Of a stretch of 21,497 bases of DNA, positions 1 through 9,000 are shown one piece after another. The notes under the pieces were generated by a model. It worked only from the letters and a program-made list of their open reading frames with translations, was not told the origin of the DNA and ran no database searches. Where the stretch lies: contig JADZDZ010000002.1 in assembly GCA_020850785.1 (NCBI GenBank), forward strand, positions 1 to 21,497, in the 5' to 3' direction. Position 1 is the first letter of the stretch; the number at the start of each line of letters is the position of its first letter. The stretch is from Candidatus Sumerlaeota bacterium (GTDB lineage: Bacteria > Sumerlaeota > Sumerlaeia > SLMS01). A program made the position numbers and the translations under genes.

Positions 1-271
1 TCAGCACCTTGCGAACCTGGATTCCCTTGATCGACAGCTTCAGGATCGCTTCCGCCGCCGCCTTCAGCCCCGCCATGTCCTTCACAACCTTCACGCCCCC
101 CGCCTTGCCGCGCCCTCCCACATGCACCTGGGCCTTCACGACCAGCGGCCAGCACATCAGATCGCTCGCGATCTTCTCCGCCTCCGCCACCGTTGTCGCA
201 ACTTTGCCCTTCGGGGTCGGCACCTTATATTGGGCCAGCAGTTCCTTCGCCTGATACTCGTGAATCTTCAT
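1..271 (-). CDS. sucC: Succinyl-CoA synthetase (ADP-forming) beta subunit, 5' part
   Basis: SucC pairs with SucD in the TCA cycle to convert succinyl-CoA to succinate with ATP or GTP formation in the cytoplasm. Translating the complement from the ATG at 271-269 gives MKIHEYQAKELLAQYKVP, the diagnostic SucC N-terminus. It is followed by VVKAQVHVGGRGKAGGVK at about residues 45-62, the conserved glycine-rich part of the ATP-grasp domain. Only the first 90 codons lie in the window. The reading frame is open to base 1 and the rest of this roughly 390-residue protein, probably followed by sucD, lies to the left. A weak purine stretch (GAGAG) sits just before the ATG. Intact in what is visible. It is transcribed divergently from the phage-like block and forms that block's left edge. 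Confidence 0.95.
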   Translation of the reverse strand, partial: MKIHEYQAKELLAQYKVPTPKGKVATTVAEAEKIASDLMCWPLVVKAQVHVGGRGKAGGVKVVKDMAGLKAAAEAILKLSIKGIQVRKVL

Positions 272-314
272 AGCTCTCAATCACCGGGAAAAATTTCAAG
301 TTACAAGGCGCCCA

Positions 315-343
315 TGAACCGCCTTTCACGGTTCAGGTGTCAA
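315..343 (-). promoter_or_regulatory. Possible sucC promoter with overlapping inverted repeat
   Basis: On the minus strand a perfect TTGACA lies at 343-338. A perfect 7-bp inverted repeat, TGAACCG-N7-CGGTTCA (315-335), starts two bases further downstream and covers the place where a -10 box would sit. No good TATAAT match is present at 17-19 bp spacing, so the promoter call is weak. The repeat is seen directly. Its position, 43 bp upstream of the sucC start, would suit an operator or a 5'-UTR hairpin. The rest of 272-508 holds only an AT-rich patch (AAAAATTTTAA near 390-400) and the portal ribosome-binding site. Confidence 0.35.
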
Positions 344-492
344 GCGACTGGCGCGCAGACCCCACACAGCGCCCCTCCCGCGCCGTCCCAAAAATTTTAA
401 GGGCGCCGAGTCCGCCAAGACCAGCATTCGCTTTTTGTTCTCCCCATGCTCCCTCCCCATCGGGCCGAAAGTATCGACCCGATCAACCCGCG

Positions 493-498
493 AAGGAG
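493..498 (+). promoter_or_regulatory. Shine-Dalgarno site that decides the portal start
   Basis: AAGGAG at 493-498 lies 10 bases before the ATG at 509. This favours 509 over the in-frame upstream ATG at 446, whose extra 21 residues would be translated through this site and look like non-coding sequence (proline- and arginine-rich, no family similarity). Confidence 0.7.
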
Positions 499-508
499 CA
501 GACTCCCC

Positions 509-1960
509 ATGCAGGCATCCAAAACCCACGAACAATCACTCCTCAACCCAACGGAAGCCTGGTGGGCAGTCCATTCCACGCGCGATGAGCGATCCGCCAT
601 CACCCTCCTTCAAACGGAGAGCGCCGGCGGCCGGCATCAGCGGTCCGTCTATGAGCTCTACTCCGAAATGGCGGAAAAGGACGGCCACCTTTACGCCGTC
701 CTCCAAACCCGCCTGAACGGACTGCTCAGCCTGCCACGCCGCATCACACCCGGCGTCAGCGCCGACGTCGACGCTCTCCAGTCTGCGGACTTCATCCACC
801 ACGCGATCGCGCGCATCCCCCGCCTGGAGGAAATGTTGCGCGCCCTCCTCGACGGCATCGCCAAGGGCTTTGCCGCCATCGAGCTCGTTTGGAGCTACGA
901 CGAGGACGGACATCTCCTCATCACCGACTGGATCGCCCATCCGCAGGAATGGTTCGCCTTCTCACCGAACGGCGAACTGCTCCTCCTCGCGCCACCCTTC
1001 GAACCGCAGGCCCATGCGCCCGCCGCCACGAACGTATATACATCTATACCAGGCCGTTCCCTGGTCGCGGCGCAGGACGCCTTCCCCCCGCCGCCGCGCA
1101 AGTTCATCGCCCTCCGCTTCGGCGCCGACTTCCGCAACCCCTACGGCCGCGGCCTCTGCCAGCGCGCCTACTGGTACTACTGGTTCAAGAAGAACGCGCT
1201 GAAATTCTGGGCCGTCTACAACGAGAAGTACGGGGCGCCCACCGCCATCGCCACCTACAAGCCCGGCACGCCCCCCGACGAGCGCAGGCGCCTGCGCGAC
1301 ATCCTCGAAGCCCTCCAGACCGACTCCGGCGTCGTCATTCCCGAATCCGTCGAATTGAAGCTGCTTGAACAGGCCCGCAGCGGAAATGCCGCGTCCTACC
1401 GCGAGTTTCTCGATTGGTGTAACGACGAAATTTCCAAGATCGTCCTCGGCGCCACGCTCACCAGCAGCGAAGGCCGCCGCTCCGGTTCCCTCGCGCTCGG
1501 CTCCATCCACCAACTCGTGCGGCAGGACTACATTGATGCCGACGCCCGCCTTCTCGAAGGCATCCTCAACGAATCCATCATTCACTGGCTCTGCGAAGTG
1601 AACCTCGGCGCGAAGGCGCCCCGCCCCCGCATCACCATCGAAACCGAAAGCCCCACCGACCTCGCCACGCGCATCAGGGTCGATCGCGAACTCCTCTCCA
1701 TCGGCGTCGCGCTCCCCCTCTCCTACTTCTACGGCCAGTACGGCCGCCCCACGCCCGCGCCGAACGAAACCCCGCTTCGTTTCGACGACGCGAATTTCTA
1801 TCAGTACCACCTCCAATTCGGCGTCCTCACCATCAACGAAGTCCGCGCCCGCCTCGGCCTTCCGCCCGTCCCCTGGGGCGACAGCCGCACCGCCACGCCC
1901 GACACGGAAATTCCCGGCGTGCGCGGCTCCTCCGAGGACCGCGGCACCCCGCCCGTTTGA
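509..1960 (+). CDS. Phage portal protein, DUF935 / Mu gp29 family
   Basis: Portal proteins form the dodecameric ring at the capsid vertex through which DNA is packaged and ejected. This 483-residue protein has the layout of the DUF935 (Mu gp29-like) family. There is an N-terminal region with EKDGHLYAVLQTRLNGLLSL (about residues 53-72), a central segment around NPYGRGLCQRAYWYYWFKKN followed by the family-typical KYGAPTAIATY (about 239-249), and a C-terminal helical part with SGSLALGSIHQLVRQDYIDA (about 328-347). The length is close to the family norm (about 500). The start is set by an AAGGAG site at good spacing. It is the first gene of the block: terminase genes, which normally precede a DUF935 portal, are absent and the next gene to the left is sucC. 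A run of rare codons (GTA TAT ACA TCT ATA CCA) occurs at 1034-1051. Intact, with no frameshift. Confidence 0.88.
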   Translation: MQASKTHEQSLLNPTEAWWAVHSTRDERSAITLLQTESAGGRHQRSVYELYSEMAEKDGHLYAVLQTRLNGLLSLPRRITPGVSADVDALQSADFIHHAIARIPRLEEMLRALLDGIAKGFAAIELVWSYDEDGHLLITDWIAHPQEWFAFSPNGELLLLAPPFEPQAHAPAATNVYTSIPGRSLVAAQDAFPPPPRKFIALRFGADFRNPYGRGLCQRAYWYYWFKKNALKFWAVYNEKYGAPTAIATYKPGTPPDERRRLRDILEALQTDSGVVIPESVELKLLEQARSGNAASYREFLDWCNDEISKIVLGATLTSSEGRRSGSLALGSIHQLVRQDYIDADARLLEGILNESIIHWLCEVNLGAKAPRPRITIETESPTDLATRIRVDRELLSIGVALPLSYFYGQYGRPTPAPNETPLRFDDANFYQYHLQFGVLTINEVRARLGLPPVPWGDSRTATPDTEIPGVRGSSEDRGTPPV

Positions 1961-2061
1961 GCCCCCCCCACAATCCGAAATCACAAAATGAAAGGAGAAC
2001 GTGTCGCCGCTCCACCCCACTCGCAGAACCCAACCCAGTACCCAATTTCAATGAGGATACA

Positions 2062-2835
2062 ATGAACGATCAAAACACGGAAGAATCCGCAGTCTATGAA
2101 CTCGAAATCTTTCGCGCAGGCGACTACGGCGCGAAGGGCAGCTACAGCGAAGGCGACCTTGATGCGATCGCGCGCGACTACAACCCCGCACAGCACGAAG
2201 CCGCCGTCACCGTTGACCACGAACAATCAGGCCCCGCCCACGGATGGGTTTCCGGCCTGCGCCGCCTCGGCGATCGACTGCTGGCGACGCTCACAAAGCT
2301 CAGCCCGGCGCTCATCACCGCACTGAAAACGCACGCCTACAAGAAGCGCAGCGTCGAACTCTACCGCCAGTTCCCCGAAACGGGACGGCCATACCTGAAG
2401 GCACTCACATTCCTCGGCGCCGGCGCGCCGGAAGTGAAGGGCCTCGCCGATCCGCAGTTCAGCGAATCCGCGCCCGCCGTCGTGTGCTTCGACGAAACGC
2501 CCCCGCACCCCATCGACCACGGCGCCATTGCCCGCGAACGGCTCATGCGCAGGGGCCTCTGGAAACCTGAATGGAACAACACACCGCTGCTCGATGCCTT
2601 TCGCGGCATCACGTCCACCGAACACGTGAACGCGTTGATCAGCGCCTTCGAATCCTTCGCCCCGGCGATCACCTTCGGACGCGTGGAGAATTCCGCCGCG
2701 CCCGACGCCACCGCGATCCACTTCACCGGCACCGCATCCGCCGAATCCCTGCAACGCCACAACGCCGCCATGGCGCTCATGCGCGCAAATCCGCGCCTCG
2801 ACTACCGCGACGCGCTCCTCGCGTCGGCCTCCTGA
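2062..2835 (+). CDS. Phage head protease/scaffold, Mu gpI-like
   Basis: A 257-residue protein resembling the Mu-like prophage I family, a capsid maturation serine protease whose C-terminal part acts as scaffold. The N-terminal 140 residues contain the typical pattern: an AVTVDHEQ motif (about residues 49-56), then GWVSGLRR, then TKLSPALITALKTHAYKKRS, where family members have the xxYRYLSPE-type segment carrying the likely nucleophilic serine, and finally KALTFLGAGAPEVKGL. The C-terminal half is less conserved, as expected of a scaffold region. I chose the ATG at 2062 because GAGGA lies at 2053-2057. The upstream in-frame extension to 1957 is low-complexity and overlaps the portal stop. The Mu F/gp30 head-morphogenesis gene usually found between portal and protease is missing; only 101 bp separate the two genes. 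The exact catalytic serine is inferred. Confidence 0.75.
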   Translation: MNDQNTEESAVYELEIFRAGDYGAKGSYSEGDLDAIARDYNPAQHEAAVTVDHEQSGPAHGWVSGLRRLGDRLLATLTKLSPALITALKTHAYKKRSVELYRQFPETGRPYLKALTFLGAGAPEVKGLADPQFSESAPAVVCFDETPPHPIDHGAIARERLMRRGLWKPEWNNTPLLDAFRGITSTEHVNALISAFESFAPAITFGRVENSAAPDATAIHFTGTASAESLQRHNAAMALMRANPRLDYRDALLASAS

Positions 2836-2879
2836 GCGTTTCCAAACCCCAACCCCCATTCTCCCACCAAGGAACTACC

Positions 2880-3569
2880 ATGTCCAACTACGTCCTCGAC
2901 AAATCCTACCGCGTGGCCGGCGCCAATGGCGTCGCTGCGGGCATCGCGGTCGTCGCAACAACCAACAACGATGAATGCGACCTTCCCGCCGCCGCGAACG
3001 CTGCAAAGGTTCTCGGCATCACCACCCACGTGCAAACGCGCCAGGGCCGCTTCGTCGGCGTGCGCCGTCTTGGCATCGCCGTCGCCCAGACCGCCGGCGT
3101 CATCGCCAAGGGCGCGCGCGTTTCCGTGGCGGACAGCACCGGCCGCATCGCGCAGACAAAGAATCCCATCTTCACCACCGGCGTCGTCGGCTCCAACAAC
3201 GCGCTCACCTTCGAGTTCCTCGAACGCACCCTCTTCTCCTTCGGCATGACCCTCAGCCTCGTCGGCGGCGCGCCCAGCCAGGCCTACGGCTGGAGCATCG
3301 TCAACGGCGGCCTGCAAATCCGCGTCGCCACCGACGGCGCCAGCGCCATCACCGAAACCGCCACCTCGCTGATCGGAAAGATCAGCGCCGACGCGACGCT
3401 GAACAAATTCCTGAAGGCGACCAACACCGTCGGCAGCACCGGTGCCGGCGTTGTTTCCGCAGAGACCGTCTCCGCCGGAAACATTGCCCAAATCCTCAAC
3501 AGCATCGGCGTTGCCGAGGAATCCGCCAGCCAGGCCGGCGACATGATCGCCGTTCTGCTGCTTCCCTGA
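2880..3569 (+). CDS. Capsid decoration/cement protein, DUF2190-like with central insertion
   Basis: A 229-residue protein. Residues 1-90 (GVAAGIAVVATTNNDECDLPAAANAAKVLGITTH, then RRLGIAVAQTAGVIAKGARVSVADSTGRIAQT) and the last about 30 residues (SIGVAEESASQAGDMIAVLLLP) match the pattern of DUF2190-type phage decoration proteins, small beta-rich proteins that stud the capsid surface. A normal member is about 110 residues. Here about 110 extra residues (roughly 90-200, including YGWSIVNGGLQIRVATDGAS and a SADATLNKFLKATNTVG segment) lie between the two halves. An AAGGA site sits 7-11 bases before the ATG. It lies directly before the major capsid gene, the usual place for a decoration protein. The family call is by pattern recognition, and the function of the insertion is unknown. 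Confidence 0.65.
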   Translation: MSNYVLDKSYRVAGANGVAAGIAVVATTNNDECDLPAAANAAKVLGITTHVQTRQGRFVGVRRLGIAVAQTAGVIAKGARVSVADSTGRIAQTKNPIFTTGVVGSNNALTFEFLERTLFSFGMTLSLVGGAPSQAYGWSIVNGGLQIRVATDGASAITETATSLIGKISADATLNKFLKATNTVGSTGAGVVSAETVSAGNIAQILNSIGVAEESASQAGDMIAVLLLP

Positions 3570-3614
3570 TCATCACACCCACAACTCAACACTTCCCAAA
3601 AAGGACTTACAACA

Positions 3615-4538
3615 ATGCCTGATGTTGCATCCTCCCACTTCGACGCCGCGCTCACAAACCTGAGCATTGCCTACCGCAATCCCGCATACGTCGCGCAGCA
3701 GATCGCGCCCGAAGTCGCCGTTCGCCGCCAAAGCAATCGCTACTTCATCTACGATCCGAAGCGCGACGCCATGCGGCAGACCTTCGATGGCCGCGCTCCC
3801 GGCGCCGAAGCCCACGAACTTGATTTCCAGCTTAGCAGTGATCTCTATTACTGCGATGACCACGCGCTGGAATCAGCCATTCCCGACGAGGAGAGTGAGA
3901 ATGCCGACTCCCCGCTTCAGCCCCAGGTGGATCGCGTCGAATTCCTCACGGACAAGATTCTCCTCAACAAGGAAATCGCGCTCGCGACGAAACTGCGCGA
4001 CACCGCCGTCATTCCCAACACTTCCATCACGCCGTGGAGTGATCCCGGCGCTGATCCCATGGCCGACATCGAAACGGGACGCACCGCCATCATCAGCCAG
4101 ATTCAGCAGCCGCCCAACACACTCCTGCTTTCCGCCGCCGCATACACGTCGCTGCGCAACGCCGCCAAGGTGATCGAGCGCGTGAAGTACACCAATGGCG
4201 GAACCATCGGCACGAAGGCCCTCGCCGATCTTTTCGACGTGGAGCACGTCCTCGTCGCGCGCGCCGTGAAGAACACTTCCGCCGTCGGACAGAATCCATC
4301 GCTGCAGCCGGTCTGGGGCAGCGACGCCCTGCTCATGCACGTCCCCGCGCGCGTCTCCCTGAAAGCCACCGCCGCCGCCCTCACCTTCTCCTGGTCGCAG
4401 GCCGCCGGAACGCGCGGCGTCAGCGTCCAGGCCTGGCGCGAGGAACGCCGCAAGGCCACCATGGTCCGCGTCCAGCAGTACTACGACCTGAAGATCGTCG
4501 CACCCGGCGCCGCGTACCTTTTCCCCTCCGCCGCGTAA
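3615..4538 (+). CDS. Phage major capsid protein (HK97-fold family)
   Basis: A 307-residue protein with the pattern of a widespread phage major capsid family. The N-arm is SIAYRNPAYVAQQIAPEVAV (about residues 17-36), followed by the RYFIYD strand, a long stretch ELDFQLSSDLYYCDDHALESAIPDEE typical of the E-loop/spine-helix region, and DKILLNKEIALATKLRDTA. The C-terminal part (LADLFDVEHVLVARAVKNTSA, WREERRKATMVRVQQYYDLKIVAP) matches the A- and P-domain end where such proteins finish in a beta strand. This protein forms the icosahedral shell. The ATG at 3615 follows an AAAAAGGA site. It sits after the protease and decoration genes, as in Mu-type and many siphophage head operons. It is intact and uses the same GC-rich codons as its neighbours. 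It is not close to Mu gpT; the HK97 fold is inferred from the family pattern. Confidence 0.8.
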   Translation: MPDVASSHFDAALTNLSIAYRNPAYVAQQIAPEVAVRRQSNRYFIYDPKRDAMRQTFDGRAPGAEAHELDFQLSSDLYYCDDHALESAIPDEESENADSPLQPQVDRVEFLTDKILLNKEIALATKLRDTAVIPNTSITPWSDPGADPMADIETGRTAIISQIQQPPNTLLLSAAAYTSLRNAAKVIERVKYTNGGTIGTKALADLFDVEHVLVARAVKNTSAVGQNPSLQPVWGSDALLMHVPARVSLKATAAALTFSWSQAAGTRGVSVQAWREERRKATMVRVQQYYDLKIVAPGAAYLFPSAA

Positions 4539-4548
4539 GGTTCGCGTT

Positions 4549-4609
4549 TGGGGATTGGAAGGCAAATCGGCGCAGTCCGCTGCTTCCGAGCAGAACTTTC
4601 CAATCCCCA
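4549..4609 (+). promoter_or_regulatory. Strong RNA stem-loop after the capsid gene
   Basis: Two perfect 12-base arms, TGGGGATTGGAA (4549-4560) and TTCCAATCCCCA (4598-4609), enclose 37 bases. That interior holds a second perfect hairpin, CTGCT-TCCG-AGCAG (4580-4593), whose loop fits the stable UNCG tetraloop class. The structure starts 10 bases after the capsid stop codon and lies in the longest gap inside the phage block (117 bp). No U-run follows, so a classic intrinsic terminator is unlikely. A partial terminator, or a 3' mRNA stabiliser that raises capsid expression relative to the genes behind it, would fit. Confidence 0.6.
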
Positions 4610-4655
4610 TTTCTCCCGCACAAGAATCCAAAACTCTCCGAACACGACCACGACC

Positions 4656-5069
4656 ATGCCCACCATCAATCAACTCACAAAAATTGTCAGCTCTGAAGTG
4701 ATCACGGCCCTTGCCGACGACAACGGCGACCTCGTTGCCGACGCCGGCGTGCTGGAGCAGGCTCTTGCATCCGCAGAAAATGAAGTGCGCGCGATCATGA
4801 CGGGCGCGGGCTACGACACTGCCGCGTCGCTCACGCCGCTGCTCGATGATCTTGTTCTCACGCTTGCCGTGGAACGCCTCTTCGAGCGCCGCCGCGAAAT
4901 CCTTCCCGGCCCCTGGCGCGAACGCGCCGCCCGCGCACGCACAATCCTGCGTGAAATCGGCGATCAGCGCCTTGTTCCGCCGGGGCTCGCCGCGCCCGTC
5001 CCGCGCGTCATCGCAAACACCGGCGAATGCGACCAAGCCTTCCGCCGCGAAGTGCTTGGCGATTACTGA
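4656..5069 (+). CDS. Head-tail connector, Mu gp36 / DUF1320-like
   Basis: A 137-residue, mostly helical protein of the size and pattern of the DUF1320 (Mu gp36-like) family. It begins with a helix ITALADDNGDLVADAGVLEQALASAENEVRAIM (residues 16-48), with the family's typical 'D...D...v..al..A..evd.yl..rY' spacing. A region LTPLLDDLVLTLAVERLFERRRE follows, then LPGPWRERAARARTILREIGD, the 'y.....A...L..I..G' end of these proteins. Members sit after the major capsid gene and are thought to act as head-completion or connector proteins. I see no convincing Shine-Dalgarno site before the ATG at 4656. The strong stem-loop 47 bases upstream may influence expression. The longer reading frame from 4548 would run through that stem-loop and is unlikely to be used. 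Confidence 0.65.
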   Translation: MPTINQLTKIVSSEVITALADDNGDLVADAGVLEQALASAENEVRAIMTGAGYDTAASLTPLLDDLVLTLAVERLFERRREILPGPWRERAARARTILREIGDQRLVPPGLAAPVPRVIANTGECDQAFRREVLGDY

Positions 5070-5083
5070 AAGGAGCTTCAACG

Positions 5084-6091
5084 ATGCCCACCATCGCCGA
5101 ACGCGAAGCCCGCCTCGTCACGTTCCTGCGCGCGCACTTCCCCCTTCATCGCGTCGTTCCCACGCTGCAACGCTTCGGCGAGTCGCGGCGCACCGACCTC
5201 GCGGACACGCCCGAAATTCGCGTCCTTCTTGAAGGAATCCGCGATGATTCCACACTTCGTTGGCTGCTGCAGTTCGCCGAGGGAAACCTCGGCATCGCCG
5301 CAATCCGCCGCATCGGCGCCACCGGCATCATCACCAGCGCCACCGCGCTTCGTGAAGCGATCGCGAACGACAACGAAGGCCGCATCTATCGCACCGCAGG
5401 CGGAAGGCTCGCGCGGCGCGATGATGCTGCGGACCTCTGGGAAGAAATCATCGAGGAACCCTCCACTCCGTCATTGCGAACTCCCCAGGCGCTCTTCGCG
5501 ACCATCACCGAATTCGCCTTCTCCGCGGAGACCTACGAACCCGGCACCAGCGATTTCGGCGTCCTTGACCTGTTTGGCGTGATCGCGGAGCCCGGCGATT
5601 TCATGATGATCAGCGACGCCGACGGCCACCAGTTCCTTGGCCGCGTTGTCCAGTCCACACCGACGCTTGTCACCGAGTTTCCCCTGAAGCGCACCATGGT
5701 CACGCCCGCGTTCGTGATCCTTTCCGACGGCGTCATCGCCGCAGATGCCGGCAGTGAAACAATGATCACCAACATGGGTGACTTTGAAGTCACCGATTTT
5801 TCGCTCGTGGGTTTTCGCCGGAAGAAGATCACGGCTCCCCGCCGCGAAATTCTGCGCGTGGAGTTCGCCCACCTCGCGCAGCCCGCCATTGATGAGTGGA
5901 GGGAATACCTTCGCACGCATTCATCGCGCCCATCATTCGTCTGCATCCGCAGCGACCTGTCCATCGTCGAGGCCTCCCCCGTCACCGCCGAATCGCACGC
6001 ACCCGCTTCCGGAGAGGCGGGATCGCTGACGCTGAATCTGCTCACAGGGCCGATCCTGAACCTCGCCTCCTTCACGGAGTTCCCCCCATGA
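5084..6091 (+). CDS. Unrecognised phage-block protein (between connector and tail tip)
   Basis: A 335-residue protein I cannot assign to a family. Residues 1-100 look helical and charged (EREARLVTFLRAHFP, LLEGIRDDSTLRWLLQFAEGN). From about 130 onward the sequence is beta-rich (DFGVLDLFGVIAEPGDFMMI, FEVTDFSLVGFRRKKI, SLTLNLLTGPILNL), suggesting a helical N-terminus joined to one or two beta domains. The beta part would suit a tail-completion, tail-tube-like or baseplate-wedge component, but this is only positional inference. The ATG at 5084 has a perfect AAAGGAG (5069-5075) overlapping the stop of the preceding gene. Its own stop overlaps the next ATG (ATGA at 6088-6091), so it is probably translationally coupled to the tail-tip gene. 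No signal peptide or membrane segment. Confidence 0.8.
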   Translation: MPTIAEREARLVTFLRAHFPLHRVVPTLQRFGESRRTDLADTPEIRVLLEGIRDDSTLRWLLQFAEGNLGIAAIRRIGATGIITSATALREAIANDNEGRIYRTAGGRLARRDDAADLWEEIIEEPSTPSLRTPQALFATITEFAFSAETYEPGTSDFGVLDLFGVIAEPGDFMMISDADGHQFLGRVVQSTPTLVTEFPLKRTMVTPAFVILSDGVIAADAGSETMITNMGDFEVTDFSLVGFRRKKITAPRREILRVEFAHLAQPAIDEWREYLRTHSSRPSFVCIRSDLSIVEASPVTAESHAPASGEAGSLTLNLLTGPILNLASFTEFPP

Positions 6092-9000
6092 TCCCGCCCA
6101 TTGAATCTGTCTATACACCGATTCCCTGGCTCGTCGATGGCGGCGATCTGCGTTGCTGGCGCCTTACCTTCCTGCAACCCGTTCTCTTCGTGCTCGACGA
6201 GGCGGACATCCTTGAGCAGCCGCAGGTTCGTCTCGAAAACCGCCTCCACATTTCGGAGAATCCGGAGCGCACGTTCGGCGGGCGGTTCTCCGTACTTGTG
6301 CGCGAAGGCGTGAACGGCGTCGCATCATTGCTCACTGCGATCGAGCGCACACAATGCACCGGCAGCGCCCTCCTTCGCATTCACCCACCAGTGGGATTCA
6401 CCGCCGATCCCGTGACCATCGCGCGCGGAACGCTCGCCTCCCTGGAACGATCGCGGGGAGCCGTCCGCCTCACATTTGAATGCTCCTATCCTTCCGCCGG
6501 GAAACCCGTCTGCCGCGATGCGTCGCAGATTCCCGGTTTCGCCACGCTTCCGCCGCAGACATTCCTTCCGCAACTTTTCGGGCGTCGCGGCTTCCTGATG
6601 CCGCCGTTGTTCGCCGTGCAGACTGCGGAATTGGCGGAGGACTTTTCCGCAACTGCCACAACGCTTTCCCTGACGCGCGCCACCAACTGGCCACCCACGG
6701 GCTTTCTCCAGATCAACGACGAAGTCCTTTCCTATCGCGCGCGTTCGGAAGACGGATTGATCTTAGGCTCCGCGTCATTTCCCCTCAGCCGCCCGCAGCG
6801 TCGCGCCCACGATCACGGCGCGACGGTTCTCCTTCTCCCCGGCCCAACGGTTGATTGGTGCGCCGCCGATCATGATGCGGAGGTTCTCGAAACACGCGCT
6901 GAATCGGAGGAGGGACCCCTCGCGAATGCGGGCGCCGTCGTGCACGAGGACCTTGATGGCATCGTCGCAACGCTGTGGCGCGCGGATCGTCTGCCGCTGC
7001 GAATCAACACGAGCCGGATTCCCACTGTCGGCCAGAGCGCGCTCAACGCCGCATCCTGGCGCGTTCTCGCCGGCACCAACGTTCTCGACTACACGGACGC
7101 GTTCATCAACAAGGCGCCAGCGCGCGGCGCCGTCTTCACCACCGGACGGCGTCTTCTTGTCGCGAACTTTGTGGAGGACCATTCGCTTTCAAGTGATCGC
7201 TTCGATCTCATCGAGCACGCCGAACTCTACTTCGAATTTTCAGACACTCCGTTTTGGGGCGCCGGCACGCGCCTTCGCGTCACGATTGAGAAGGGTGCAT
7301 CCTCCATTCAGGCGGAATTCAATCGCGACGGCGTCCTCTTTCCCGTGCCCGTCGTCGCGCAGGCCGCGCTTCCCGCGCCGCTTTCCGCAGCCCGCACGGA
7401 GCGCCATCGGATTCACTTCGAGCAGGTCTCACCCACCGGCCCCTGGACCAATGCCGCAGCAGCAATCGACGCGGCCTTTCAGGATGCCGCCACCTGCTCC
7501 TCCACGCAGCCCTGCGCACTCACAGCGCGCTTCGTCAGCGAACGCAACGAGGCACAGCTCGTCATCACGCAGGTCGAGCTTCACGCCCGCGTGCGCAACA
7601 ACGGCGCCGCCTCGTTCCCAGTGCAGTTGGTCATCGACGTTCCCGGAAAACTCTACCGCACGACGGACGCCACCATCGCCGCTGCTGCAACGCAGGTGGT
7701 GTCGCTCATTGTGGCACTCCCCAGCGACCTCCCGCCGGCGGAAATCTTCGCTCCCACCTGCCTCTATGCACTCACGCTTCCCGATGGTGGCGATGTTGCC
7801 GTGGAGGAAATCTGGATCGACGCGACGAGCACCGTCGCCATCGATCAGGCGGCCATCAGCGCCGCCATTTCCTCGCTCCCCGTCGTCGGCAGCGCAACGA
7901 TGCGCGTCGACTACAACAGCGCCCGCGTGGACATCACGGCGCTGCTTCCACCCGGCACGCGCTGGGATTTCTTCTCCACCGGTGGCGGCCTTCCGAAGGT
8001 CGTCATCGAATTGATCGACCCGCCTGCCATCACCAACTGGGCCGTGTATATACGCGACCTGCATTGGAATTGGCGCACCCGCGCCGCAACGAACGTCCGC
8101 CCGACGGCGCGCCTGTGGGGCTTGGTGGAAGGCCGCCGCACGCGCCCCGACGGCACCGCAAATCCCGCGCTGGCGCTTCGCGATTTGATCGCGGAGGACG
8201 CCCTTGGCGCCGCCCCGGAAACCGACACCGACAGCGCCAGCTTCGCCGCTCTGGAGGACCTCGCCGATGAACGCGGCGTGCGGTTCGCCGCCGTCTTCAT
8301 GGAAGCCACGCCCCTTTCCACCATCATCGGCCGCGCCGTCGCGCAATCGACGCTCAAGATTCTTTTCTGGGACGGACTTTGGCGCTTGGCGGCCGCTCCG
8401 CTTCAAGTTGACGGCGAGGCATCGCTGATTTTTCCGCGAAGTGAATGCTTCGTTCCAACCGGCGATCAGCATTGGACTCCGCAGCGCCCCGGCGACGTTG
8501 GCGGCCTCGCGCTGGTTGATGGAAACGGCGCAATTGCGCACCGCATCGGCACGCGCGCGGCCCTCACCACGCGCGCGCAATGGATCATGGAGGGCGCCCC
8601 CGCCGTCACCACCAGCTTCGATTCCCGCCGCCATCCTCCCGCAGCGGACATCGGCATCGACTTCGACGCGCGATGGTTTTCGATCCCTGCCGGAGCGCAG
8701 CTTTCCCTGCCCGGCGTTGCGGAGCCGGAGCCTTCGCGCCGCAGTGGCGAACTGGCGGAACTGCGCTTCGAAGCGGGCAGGCTTCACGGCACCCTCGCGC
8801 GCGCCAGCGAAACGTCCTTTCCCATTGAGGCAACACACTTCGCCGCCCAGCGCAGCCATCGCCACGCCCTCATTCGTATATACATTGACCAGCGCATCAT
8901 CGCCACGTTGGACGACGATGGAAACCTGCGCATTCGCGGCGGTGTCATCGAACAAAACATCGCCGCCGTCCCCACGGGAACGCTGATGATTTACGATCCC

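Noticed and set aside
446..508. N-terminal extension of the portal gene from an ATG at 446
   Set aside because: An AAGGAG site at 493-498 points to the ATG at 509, and the extra 21 residues are proline/arginine-rich with no portal-like pattern.
272..508. Attachment site or tRNA fragment at the left edge of the phage block
   Set aside because: No tRNA-like sequence is visible, and no direct repeat of this region was noticed near the right end of the block.
962..2020. Long minus-strand frame opposite the portal gene
   Set aside because: Low-complexity glycine/valine/alanine translation, explained as antisense to the portal's third-position GC bias.
3873..5081. Long minus-strand frame across capsid and connector genes
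   Set aside because: Crosses two well-supported genes and the stem-loop; composition typical of an antisense shadow.
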